This document shows positions 12,961-24,800 of a DNA stretch of 64,000 bases, in pieces. This DNA comes from Aphelocoma coerulescens (Eukaryota > Chordata > Aves > Passeriformes > Corvidae). The notes under the pieces were generated by a model that was not told the DNA's origin, searched no databases, and was given only the letters and a program-made list of their open reading frames with translations. The stretch lies in contig NC_091016.1 of NCBI RefSeq assembly GCF_041296385.1, positions 20,249,497-20,313,496 of the forward strand, read 5' to 3'. Position numbers and translations under genes: made by a program. Positions within the stretch are counted from its first letter, which is position 1, and every line of letters starts with the position of its first letter.

Positions 12961-13820
12961 CACCTGGAGTTCTGCTAATAGAAGTGTTGTACGTGGAAGA
13001 GGAGAGATTGTGCAGGCATCCTGCAGCTCCTTAATTGCAATCTGGTCACCCAAGTAGACCATGCTGCCCATCACCTCCCAGACCTTCCCTCTGCTCCCTC
13101 TCCAGGCCTTTTCCTCAGCCACAGCCATTCTTTGCTGCCTTCCTCTGTGAAGGATCCTTGACTTCTTCTTCCCTTTGGAAAACACTACCCAGACTCCTGC
13201 TGCCTCATGTTGTTTCTTATGAAAATAAGTAACTGGTGATGTCAGGCGTGGTCTCCATATGAATCCTATAGGCACATCCTATATGGATCCCACACAGGCA
13301 ACATGTGCTGCTCTTGCAGAGGTGCTGGCTCCTGGCAGCTCTGTTCTGACACATGGGAGCATCACTCAAACCAGGGCAAGGGTGTCACTTCCAGGTGCAG
13401 CTCCATTCAAAGAGAAAACAAAACACCTAAACAAAGAAGGAGACAGTCACCTGAGAATTACCAGGGCAAGAGAAGAGCGTGGAGGGAATTGATTGCATTT
13501 CATTGCATCCTTTGTTAATCCCAGCGAAAATTTTGAAGGTGTTTGGTCGTGGGAGTGTTTTTAAACTACTCCGGATTTAATGCTACCTAGAACCATCCCC
13601 ATTGCACCGTGTGATGACCAAGGGAGCTGCCCCAGGGCTGTGACACTGTCACAGCCAGCAGTGACAAGGTTCAGAGCTTCTTCCATCACTTCTGCAGGCA
13701 GACCAGGATGGCGGGCAGGCTCCGACAGCTCTAGAAATCAGATCTGTGTCAGAAATCATAAACAGATCACTCAAAAACCTGGAGGGGGATGTGCGGCTGC
13801 TCCCAAAAGTCCCGAGGCTG

Positions 13821-13833
13821 CCGCTAGATGGCA
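13821..13833 (+). promoter_or_regulatory. CTCF-like core motif
   Basis: CCGCTAGATGGCA fits the CTCF core CCRCYAGRKGGCR at every position. It lies in a GC-richer patch (about 13,610-14,000) within the gene-free region some 38 kb before the FOXN2 promoter. CTCF binds such sites to form chromatin-loop anchors, with loops favouring facing motifs. Orientation is + as written. Binding is inferred. Confidence 0.5.
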
Positions 13834-16800
13834 AACTTTAATTTTCAAATCCTGGAGCTGCCGGGGCTCGTGCCTGGGGCCCTGTGCGGCCAGGGATGAG
13901 GATGGGAGCCAGGTCCCCCAGCCCTGCACACACCCAGGGGGCCGCCGGCATTCCTACTGCCCCACTCCTTCTCGGCACCCGGCTCAAAGCTTTCCCTGGG
14001 AGCTTCTGCATAGTAAAGAGCTATGAGATGCTTTGCCAGGTGTCTGTCCCTCCAAAGCTGGGAACCAGGGCTCTCCTGCAGTTTTCCGCCGTGTGGAGAC
14101 TCCTGGTGATGCTCTGAGCAAGGCCATGGGGGCAGAGGTCCAGGCGGTCACTCAGTCAGGCTCGGGGCTCTGCAGGACAGGTCTCAGCAGCAGCTGGACG
14201 GTCTCCAAAGACCCACCATTCCTCCTCCTCCAGCCCTGGCTTTTCTCCCTCTCTTGGGCCCAGGCTGGTGCTGGGTGTTCTGGAGAACAGAGGTGTTTTT
14301 CAAGGCTCAGGACATTGTATGGGGTGGGAAAAAGCCTTTTCTGCACTTCCCTCCCTGATGGTTATCTCAGAAAGCATTAGGAGGTAAGGTAAGAAAGCAA
14401 TTCTGCTGAACCTGGTCTTCTCCTGATCTTTATCAATCCCCAAGGAAATGGGCACAAACTGAAAATCAGAGTGGTGCCAGAACTGCAGCAACCTCAGGTC
14501 TTGCCATATTGTGAGATGTACATAAAGCACATAAAGTCTTACATATATTTTAGGAAAGCCTAAAAATTGTCTAAATCAAACTTAATTTTCTTATGAACTT
14601 AATGAAAATACTCCTCTTCCCCATCAGTCATGCGTGTTGCCTTATTTTAATCAGTTAATTTATCTCAGTGTGAAGAGATTCCTCAATGGATACTGGGAAA
14701 CTCCGACCCAAGTGTAAGATATGTGCTCCCCTGTATAGAAATAAACTGTTTGATTGTGTTTCTTATAGCCCAGGTTTCAGACCAGGAGCTGACCTTATGA
14801 ACACCAACACTTCTAACATGGCAACTCCAAGATCCTTTTATGGGACAAATCATATTTCCTCCACAAATAGAGATCACTACTCTGTGTCACACCACCAGGA
14901 AAAGCATTTCTTCACCACAGCAGATAGTGTTTTTGTGGCAAAGCACAGTGGTTAACACAGCAACTTCTGTGATCCTGAGAGCTCTGTAGGGTTCCATATG
15001 GTTCTCCTTGCATCTCTCCAGTCGTGGCAGTCCTTTTACACCTCTTAAAGTCTTACTTACTAAGTCACTCAATACCCGTCAGTTGTCCTCTACATACTAC
15101 AACTCTCACAGAATTTGGCACTGTGTTATGAAAAATAGGGCTCGCTTTTACTGACTCTTTTAAATTGCATGGCATGAGTGCCATGTGAGCTGTATTCTTC
15201 ATCTTCTATACTTTAATTCTTTTCCAGTTGTCTGGCCCTACATCCAGTGTCATTGGCTGAAAGCAAAATCAGAGCCATTCCTTCCAACTGACAAAGAGCT
15301 GTCTCCTCCCCGTGGTATTCAGAGTCTCCATTTTGAAGCCCAAACTTCCCAAAGTGGGGAAGGGTCTCCCCTGACTCCACACAGCAGGGATAATCACTTC
15401 ATTTCAAAAGTAATGTCCTGAAACAACCACCTTTTTTTACCACCAAAAGCAATATTTTCTGTCTAAAATTTAGATGTTGCAGCAAGGTGAGACGTTCAAA
15501 ATATCCTTGGGCTGGATAAGGGGCTTCTGCCTCCAGGCCTCTTGGTGAATCCCTTCCCCTGAAGCTTGGATTCATACAGCACATTCAGAAGAAGTCCCCT
15601 GCCTCCTATTTGCTTCCTGTGGGATTGGAATATGTAGTTCCTTTAGCTTTTTCTGCAAATGGCTGCCCAAACTCGTGTTTCCCAGAACACCAATTAAAGG
15701 GTCAAACTGAGCCCAGGTACCTCCTTCTCCTTTTCCTTCTCCCTCCTCTCATCTTGGGAACCATAAGCTTCTTCTTGGGGTTTTTCTCTCCTTCTGTCAT
15801 CTTGTCAGGACTGGGAAGAGATATGTGATACCAGTGATGCTTCTGATTAATGTGGAAATGCAGTTTTAGCTAACACAGAGCTAAGGCAAATAATGAAGCA
15901 TTTTTCAGAGTCTGTTTTCCCTGATGGATTCTTGCATCAGTACCTTTCAGTAACAAGAATCCCAGGCAGGTGAAAAGATCAATTTAGGGTCAAATAACAA
16001 ATAAGTAATTCAGTGTCAGTTATTACTTCCTGCAGGCATAGGCTGAAAATGGTAAAGAAAGATTTGGTATCAAAATGTATGTTCATTTTTAACAGAGAAG
16101 GGCTAGCTTTGGGTAGAGTGAGGCTGTATGTCCTTCATTTTCTGGGTGAAGAAAACATCAGGTAATTACATAAAGGCAGGAATTTAGTTTGTTTTACTTT
16201 ATTTTAAGGTCTCATTCAATGTTCTTGCCTGTAGTCAGGATGGACATGAAGGAGTAGCCCAGGACCTGTAATAAACTGGGACACAACGCCCACACACTGT
16301 AACACTGGGGGAAAATTTTTATTGGGATGCTGTTAACACTTTTCTGACATCAAAAAAGCATTCCTTGTGTGAGTGTTTGGTGCAAGTGGTGAGCGTTCCC
16401 ACCCTCTCAGTCAGGATCTCACCAACATGAGGGACATGCCCTGTGGCCCTGAGCAGTCAAAAATGTCAAAGGGGGAGAAACATTTCAGACTGTCTTCTTA
16501 CGTATGAGGAAGGAAAACAGATCACAGGCCAGTTTTCAAAACAACCTTCCTTTTCAAAGTTAACTATACTCACCTTCTGTGTGAGGAGAAGGCAGCTGAA
16601 ATGTAATCTGTCCATGAGAAACTGCAACCTTGAAGAACGTAGCTTGAACAGTGACAAAGTACCCAGGAAGGACTGGACCGTGTCCTACAAGCAGCTGGCT
16701 GTCTGACAGCTCATCCATTATTGCTGAAAGGTGTCACTTGTGAGGGACAGGGAGGCTCAGGGGGGCTCTGCTGCCTGGAGCAGTGGCTGGGGAAAGCTGC

Positions 16801-17937
16801 AGAGGTTTCCAGGAATTCCAGAGCTTTTGTGAAGGGTGCTGGTTACAACCTACTTCCCACTGGCTAAACGTGTGGGTGGCAAAACGTGCCACCAACGGCA
16901 CCAGGAGGTGTGTTATCCGAGGGCAGGCATGGCCTGATGGTCATTCTGGTTTTCCCCAGGAGTGCTTGTTCCAGCACTGAGGCTGAGGCTCTCTGGAAAA
17001 CACATTCAGCTGTGGAGGGAGCCCAGGTGGCTTGCAGTGGCAGTGGATACCTGGAAGTACTCCTTGCCCCTGGACAGATCACCACAGTGACCGTCCTGTT
17101 CACTTCCCTTAACCCTAGGGCTTGGGGTAGGACTTTGCCTTCCACATTTTATTGTTAATGCCACCCCAGGCATTTAATAGTGCTCAATTGAACATTTGCA
17201 TTCATAGCTGGACAGAATTTTTTGAGTTCAAAATGATATTGTCTGCTATTTTTTCTCGAGTTTCTAACTGAAAACGGTTTTCTTGTATGTTATGGTACGG
17301 CCTAGTTGCCTGTTGCCCTACATATTATGCAAACAAATACCTAGGGTAATATAAACCCAGACACATTAAAAAAATATTAATGAGTACTGGATGGAGAAAA
17401 GGGGAATCATTCTTCAAATTTTTCAAAATTTTATTGTCCCTACTTAGAACAAAGCAATGTTTAAAGCCTGCAAAATATTTCGTGAAAGGGATTTAATTTT
17501 TCCATGCGTTTTTCCTGACACATCTTAGACATGTTTTGATTTTCATTAACTATTTAATAGCAGATTCCTGAGGTAGTGGAGAAAAAAAAAAAAGAAAACA
17601 AAAGAGTAATATTGGTAATTGTTTTTCAAAGGGCTGTGTTAGCACTTCAACCATACCCTTTATGCAGCAGGGTAGTAAATAAAATGAATAAATGAAGAAC
17701 TAGCTTTATTTAAAAGCATTAATTGCTGATGCAAAAGGTGCATGGGATTTAGCTAGGAATGCAATAAAAATCCTTTTTTATTAATTTTTAATGTTTAACT
17801 TTATATTTCTTCATCATGAGTCCGTAAAAATGCAACATCCTATTTTTTTTTTCATGTCCTGTATTAAGTACAATGGATTACACTTAGGAAAATACAAAGG
17901 CTTTCTCTTTTTTCAATAATATTGTTTAGTTCTCTCT

Positions 17938-17947
17938 CCCCCCCCCC
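17938..17947 (+). repeat. Poly(C) run
   Basis: Ten C residues after a TCTCTC lead-in, followed by AGGTAA. The tract plus CAG resembles a splice acceptor, but no exon follows. Confidence 0.85.
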
Positions 17948-18303
17948 AGGTAATAATTAAATGTAGAGCATGGAACAGGGAAGATCTGTTTTTAATCTCA
18001 GACTGGTATGAACTGGGAGCTAATCCATGGACTCAGTTGCGTGGCAATGTGAGAAAATGGTTGGGAGATCAGAGTTAAGGCTTCTGTTTCTAGGAAGACT
18101 CATTGAAGAGCATATAGCTGTTTTCCTGGAGAGATGCTCCGGAGCCTTTCACATGCTTATTTTAATCATTTATTAAAAATACACCGAAGAGAAAAAAAAA
18201 AGTTGAAAAAAAAGATGTTTCTAATTCTAGCAGTTCCAAGCGGTGTCTCAAGGTTGAGCACAAAACAAACCATACATAAATAGTAGAAAACAGTCCGCAT
18301 CTT

Positions 18304-18317
18304 GTTGCCATGACAAT
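18304..18317 (+). promoter_or_regulatory. RFX/X-box-like palindrome
   Basis: GTTGCCATGACAAT matches the X-box consensus GTNRCCATGGYAAC-type palindrome at nearly all positions; the final C is T and the central GG is GA. It sits in a stretch with no repeat signature (about 18,230-18,480) containing several ATTAA homeodomain-type cores. RFX factors drive ciliary and other genes, but no gene lies nearby, so only enhancer use is imaginable. Confidence 0.35.
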
Positions 18318-19933
18318 GCCCTACTTATAGCACATTAAGCTGATTCATGTCTTTTCTCACCTCACTGTTAATAAATTATGGTGGCTGATGAGAATTAAGC
18401 CAGCTGGAAGAGCCAGTGAATGTAAGCAGCAAATTAATTTGCCACTTAAACGTGGTGTCCTTCAGGGGAATTACCCTCTCTCTACATACAAATAATATCT
18501 CACTGTATGTGTAAAGCAGTAGGAATAAGTTGAAACAGCTAATCTTTGTTTTCTTTGTTATACTGATGTATCACAGCTTATTGCTGTACCAGCAAGAGCT
18601 GGTGCAGCCCCACTCCTGCTGTAGGCAGCAGCACCAACTTCATTTGGTGGCAGACGAGTGTTGCAGAGGCTCCTGTGCTCCATCAGTGAAGATTACAGGA
18701 ACAAATCTTTAAAACATTGATTCCCCAAGTCTGAGTCATGTTTTCTCCTTGAAAGTGTGGGACATTTGGCCAGCAGCTGCTGAAGGATGTCACCTGCAGT
18801 CTAGCACCTTTATGCTAAACTGGTGCACCATGCCTACACGTGCAGGGTTACAATGGGGACAGTCATTTCCCAGCTGATGTGTCAATGGGGTTTATGCAGG
18901 TCACAGTGCAAGAATGCAGCTGAGAGCAGGCATTCATCAATGGTGAGCAGAGTTTAGGCTTCTTGATTAATGTATATTCACAGTGGAAAAGATTTTCTCC
19001 TTTTTCTGTAGGGAGAGATTCAACAATGGTTATGGTAGAACTGAATAAACACTGCGTAGCTCATAATGGCAGCCTTTAACAGAAACCAGCCACACTTCAT
19101 TCAAACCTTTGTCTCTACACTCACTTGAAGTCAATAAACTCTAACAGCTGGAGCTGGAGGTCTGTATTGGAGGACTTTCCAAGTCACAAGTATAAACCCC
19201 CCTTGAAAAGTAGCAAATGCTTGGTCTTGGGGCTGAAATCTGTGAAATGCTAACTGAATTCTGCTAATAAGTATTCTGGGATCTTCAAGTATTTGCTCAA
19301 GTGCAGGAGTCTTACTGCTTTCCCTATATTTTTTCGTCACTGACTTTCTTCTTGAATGGTTTCACTTCTCTGTCAGCCATAAATCAAATTTTCTTTGGCA
19401 TTGCACTTCAGTTCCAGTTAACCAAAGAAACATTACCTGATCAGAATCACCTGAGGAAGCCAAATTAAACAGTTGTTCTGTATAGCTTGGCTAAACTAAG
19501 CCCTCCTCCTTTTGATTCTTAATTTCATCTGTTTCTTTCCAGGACATGAAAAATCACTGGAGGCTGGCACCAGCTCAGTTATCAAAAATGCCACTACAGT
19601 GTATTCCACTTTGCCGCTCCTTGTCAGCCCCTTCTGGTTCCTCAGCCTCCCTTAGCGAGGCTCAGCCAAGAGAATGCCAAGCACACCTACCCCCGGGCCT
19701 CCCCCACGGCATTAATTCAGACTGGGACACAGGAAAGAGAGGTGCCCCAACCCCAGCTCTTCTCAGCAAAATGATGCTTGGGGGTCCACGTTGTTTCTTT
19801 CCGCCACAATGCTCAGAAGCAGAATCTCCTCTGCCTCATATGCCCCTACACACACAAAATGGACACAATTAAAGGTTAATTATTTGTTTCCCCCACATTT
19901 CTGAATATACTCCCCTAGAGGCTTTTGGAGAAG

Positions 19934-20143
19934 ATCCGCTGCGCTGTGCTGGGGACCTGAAGAGGTGATTCTCCTCAGAAGCTGAGTTCTCACCGTGATC
20001 TGAGCGCTGTGCTTTGTTTTGGGCAGCAGCATTGTCAGCGCGCTCCGGCGCAGCACAGCTGGAGAGCCGGAGCCTGCAGCTGCAGAGCTCCACAGAGCCG
20101 GCGGCTCCATGGGGATGGATCCCGCCGGCATCAATAGGCTCGG
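19934..20143. promoter_or_regulatory. CpG-rich patch in the gene-free region
   Basis: About 210 bases hold an unusual density of CpG for this neighbourhood (gctgcgctg, cagcgcgctccggcg, gccggcggc, cccgccggc). It includes the palindrome-rich GAGCCGGAGCCTGCAGCTGC run. It is too short for a standard CpG island and has no obvious TATA box or splice donor. It could be an enhancer kept free of methylation or the start of an unannotated transcript. Confidence 0.35.
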
Positions 20144-21752
20144 CCTCTCAGTGTCTAGACACTCCTGCCCATCCTTTCACGGCAGGAAAACAGCCTAAAT
20201 GATTGCATGGATTTTGCAATTCAAAAGCATGTCTGTGCACCTCATCCAATGGCTTTTGAGCCACGAGGAAGGCACAGGCACACATTGGGAATTCTTGCTT
20301 TATTCTGTATGCAATCCTAAACTCTCCTCTTCTTCCATTCCGGTAGTGCTCATCAGCTCCATAGCAGTGTTAAGGTTTCTTTCTTTTTATTTCCACACCA
20401 GCAGATTTGGATCTTGATGAAGAGGATGAACTGTTCTAAAATGCGTTTTTTTCTCTGTCTTTATAAGACAAGATATGGGGACAGCCGAGAGATTTTTCTG
20501 AATGGATTCAGAAGTATCAGCAGCTTTAAATCCACAAAACTAAAATTCCTAGACTTATTGCAATTTCAAGGCAAACACAAAATTTCATTTTATCTAATGT
20601 GGATTTATTACCAATTAATCTGGTTCCCTACTCTGAATTATGGAAAAATTAGCACATGTGAGTGCTGCAGGAATTTTGCATTGAAATCTGCTTAAGACTT
20701 TCTGAAAATTGCAGGAACTGATGTGAAGCTGTTTTCCAGCCTCTCAAACAATGAGCCTTTGGGAAACTATGAATTAATCTGTACCCTACTTTTACTCTTC
20801 CCTCTCCTGTTTTGCCTTATGACAAACACATTAATGATCCAAAGTGACATCACACATGAAACCAAACCCCAAATCTCACAGCAGACGAATGCCACCTCCT
20901 ATCCTCTACTGCCATTATCCACCCTGCCCTGCCAGAGCATCAGCTGCTGCACTATGGCTTAAAACCTCTCCCCTCCAGTGCAGCTGAGCAGATTTATATC
21001 AGCTGACTGACCCTCCTTTGTAACTTGCTGTGTGGAAGCCCCTGGATTTCAGAGGCTGGAGCTACAGAAAGGTGACAAGCCCTTTCCATGTTTCCTTCTG
21101 ATTATTTTCCCTACTCAAAAAAAGTAAGCAAGAAGGGATTTGGTTACTTCTAGAGCAAGTACTGAGCAGCTACAGAGAAAGAGGATGTGCTTAGCAAACG
21201 TCCATGCAGCTTCTGCTGGGGCCTTGTCATGGTTGGGTGAAAAAAGCAATGGCAGAGAGGGCTTTGTAATGTGAACAGTTGTGTTTCCTTCTGCATTTAC
21301 TGAAAATACCAAAAACTCAAATCAACCCACGATTGTGAAGGATCAGAACCTCCCAAATCTGCCATTACCTTCCTGCCCTCACCAAGAATGTTGTTGATTT
21401 GAATTAATGTATGTCCCACTTAATGCATCTTGGATGCCTGGGAAGTTTTTCCCATTGTCTCTGCATGGACCTCTGAAAGAGGGAGGCCTGGGGTGGAGAA
21501 CCTTTATAGATCAGCTTGCAATCTTCTCCATCTGTTTCAGTAAATAGTAGATAGAAATCATGAAAGGCAAAAAAAATCAATGCATTCAGTTGCATGACAC
21601 TTAGCACTAGGATGTCTGACTTACAGAGCTTCATTCTAAAAACTGCTTTATAGATGAAAGATTTTTTTTTCTTCTCCGTGGGTTATTCTAGTTCATCTTC
21701 CTCATATTGATTCTCTTCTTCAGTTTCCATTGTGTGGCACATGATGTGATTC

Positions 21753-21803
21753 TTGGGGCTGCCCTGTGTAGGGCCAGGAGTTGGATTATGATTCTATGAT
21801 TTT
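21753..21803 (+). mobile_element. Very short CR1 3' end
   Basis: The text gggccaggagttgga is followed by tatgattctatgatttt, the end of a CR1 element with its octamer-type tail. An internal part of the usual 3' end (the 'gatccttgtgggtcccttcc' text) is missing, so this is a short, internally deleted copy of about 50 bases. Confidence 0.65.
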
Positions 21804-24800
21804 ATGTATTGCTATTTTAAATTAAAGTGAAACAATTTTGTACTGTAAGATCACAGAAAGAGATTTACAGCTGCTATGTTTTGCGTTTTCCTCATTTCCT
21901 CCAGCACAGCTATGTACAGTGATATCAGCTTAGGGTCTGACTTCTTTTGTGGTTTTCTTAAAGCATATTACATTAAAAAATCCATCAAGTGTAAGTCTAA
22001 ACACAGCAGCAAATTGTTCATTAGGGGCTTTATAGATAGGTAGCCTTCAACAACCTATGCTATTAATACAACTTAGAGTTGCCTTTGAGTAGTTGTGTTG
22101 TCAATAAAATGCAGAAGGAAAACGAGTTTCCAGTCAACTTTTCATACCCAGGAACATCTGAGCTCAAGATTATGAAACTGTGTGATATTATAGATATAAA
22201 TGCCAGTGTTTTTATCTGAAAGTGCCAATATTACACACTAATATCAGGATATATACTTGCTAGCTTTAGAAGTATTAATGCTCCTGATGACTTTTTTTCC
22301 CCTGAGATACAGAATTGATGGGGTTCAGTAGCTATTTCTCAGACATAAGCACCCTGGCTGAAGTTGATTAGTTCAGCACTTAGAACAAATGGTGTTAACA
22401 TTGCCCTAATTTGTGCTGTGTTCAAAAGCAATGTCCTAAACGTTCAAAAGCATGTCCTAATTTGTGTGCACCTTGTGTTAGAGGATGTTGCTGATCAGTG
22501 CCTGATAATGCAGCCACCATATGAACGTGCCTGATCTTGCTTCCCCAGAAAATAAGTGGACATTTATTTCTTCAGTGGTTAGAAGCAGCCCCAAATCTCC
22601 TGCTTTCCCACATTTTAATATCTTGTTCTCTGTGTGTGTGTATGTGTGTGTGGGAGAACCTCTTACCAGTGTGGCTTTTATGCTCTCTTTAGAGTTTCTT
22701 AGCCTTCGGTTTTTCTTATTTACAGTCACATCTTGTATATGTGGCAATTACAGCCACGACTTATTTTGTAGGAAGTATGCTGGGGAAGTGTGTAATTTCT
22801 GACACTATAAATACGGGGAGAACCATTACCAGATGATGACCAGCTCCTCGAGGATTATGAGCCACCACAGAGTTTAACAATTTTGGATCCATGCTACTTT
22901 GCAATGCTTTTGCCTGGAGACTGTATGAAAGTCTTTTTTCATCTTTAAAGATTTTTGATGCTGAAGTTAGTTGCATTAAGATAGTGAATGTCAAAAGCTG
23001 TGCACGGTGAACTATGGCTTCACTCATTCCCTTCCTCTTTTTGAAGGGGATGGTGTTTTCCATCCCCCTCAAACAAGGGAGACTTACACGAGGCAGAACC
23101 CGGGGAGAAATGCATAGCCAGAATAATTGTAACTGACACCAAGCTTAGCATTTGGCCTCTGCTGAATAACCCCATTCCTCAGGCTTTCTAAGCCAGACCT
23201 TGCCTGTTGGTGAACCAGCAGCAGGATTTGGACCCAGTGGAGCCAAAAGAGGGCCTGAAGAGGAGAGGTACAGGGGGTGACGGCAGCAGGTGACAGCCCT
23301 GTGTACCAGCAGCTTCTCGCCTCTGTGAATTTCTGCTCCTCTGGCCAGTTCCCAAATGGGTCAACCCCAGTGCTGGGGTGGATTTCAATAGCACTGTTAC
23401 CTAGAAACTAAGTCTGTCTCTTCCTTCCACTGCTCACTGACTGAAGGCTCAAGGCTGAAAGTTTTGTATGTTGTTAAAAAAAAAACCACAAAGAAATTAA
23501 AAAGAGAGAGAGAGGAAGGGACCCAGCTTGGTTAGACATTTCTAGACCCCTGATAGTGCTGTCAGCTGGTCTGCAACCTACAAGGGGCCCCAAAATATTC
23601 ACTCGAGCCAACGTGGGCACTGCAAGACACTGATACCTAGTATTTGAGTCAGCACTTCCTAGCGTGTCCTGCTTGTCCTCTCTTCCAATGAAACGCATAC
23701 TGAAATAGGAGACCTAAATGTCTCCTCCCCTGATCTGAAGCAGTGGCAGAATACTGTCATTGACTTGCGTCTGTGACAAAATCTGCACGGTGGCTGACAG
23801 CCACGACACCAAATGCTATTTGCCTTTTTGTTGTTGTCAGCAGTGTTAACTCTTAATGAGCAGGAAAAAGCCTGTTCTCTTTCAGGACACACATCTCCCT
23901 GTCTCAGTGCTGCGGGGTGAGCCATGGTACCTATTGCTATGAGCAATCCTGCCTGTGCTTCAGCTGTTTTTCAGCTGCAGGTCAGCAGCAAAACCTTTAC
24001 CAGGATGTTTTCTTTCAGACTTAAGATGTTTGCTGCACTTCTTTCATCTTAAAGGTAGATTAGGAGCAGTAGTGCTTGTGGTTACCTTAAACAATGCCAT
24101 TTATAGGTCAGGTCTGGGGAAGGAGGAGTAGCTTTGGTCACAGTCTGCCTTTGGCAGCAATCTGATTTTGTGAGGTGGGATGGGGTGACACGACTATTTT
24201 TAAATGGCTGTTTACTACATCCTGTGGTCCAAGGTGTGTGTGTGTAAGAACTTTATTTCTAATAACCATGTCAGTTTATCTGTGCATTCTGAACAGCTTG
24301 GTATGCTGGGCACAGTTTAACATGGCTTAAGTCTGTCTACATCTGGCCTGTTGTTCAGTTTTTCCTTATACTAGAAAATACAAGGAAATTCTTTTCCTCT
24401 CTATGACAGTGCATGCCCTTAATTACCCAGAAATCATCGGAGAAATCTGATCTCAGAGAAACACAGTTTGATATCTGTGTGCTTGAAACACCAGAGCTTT
24501 GGCAGAGACACAGCTTTTATGGAAAATCCATTATGGTCAATACATATTCTTCTAATTACATGATCAGGAGCCTGTGCAATGTGAAAGTTCCCTGTCTAGT
24601 TCAGTCAGAGATGCTTTTTCTATTCTTTACATTTTTGTTTTGTTAACTTGCTGCTGTTCAATTTTCTGTTTATTTTCTCCCAACTGCTCTCCTTTCCCTC
24701 TGCTGTTCCATTCCACGTCAGTTTGCTTCCCATCTTTTATTCCTTCCACAGTTCCAAGAGGCTCTGTCCTGCAAGCCTTACACTGGGTTCTGCTGTGTGC

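Larger units (their letters stand above)
12961..21752. other. Gene-free DNA with candidate regulatory patches
   Basis: Contains the CTCF-like site, the X-box-like site and the CpG-rich patch listed separately. From 17,150 to 18,520 it is strongly AT-rich, with TAATTA/ATTAA cores. The 148-codon frame at 13580-14026 follows a GC-richer patch and has no domain. Confidence 0.55.

Noticed and set aside
13580..14026. 148-codon + strand open frame
   Set aside because: Low-complexity mixed composition in a locally GC-rich patch, with no domain and no splice context.
17938..17952. Polypyrimidine tract plus CAG resembling a splice acceptor
   Set aside because: No open or conserved exon follows, and no matching donor is evident.
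20024..20050. Possible REST/NRSF site in the CpG-rich patch
   Set aside because: Only part of one half-site resembles the consensus (CAGCGC); the other half does not fit.
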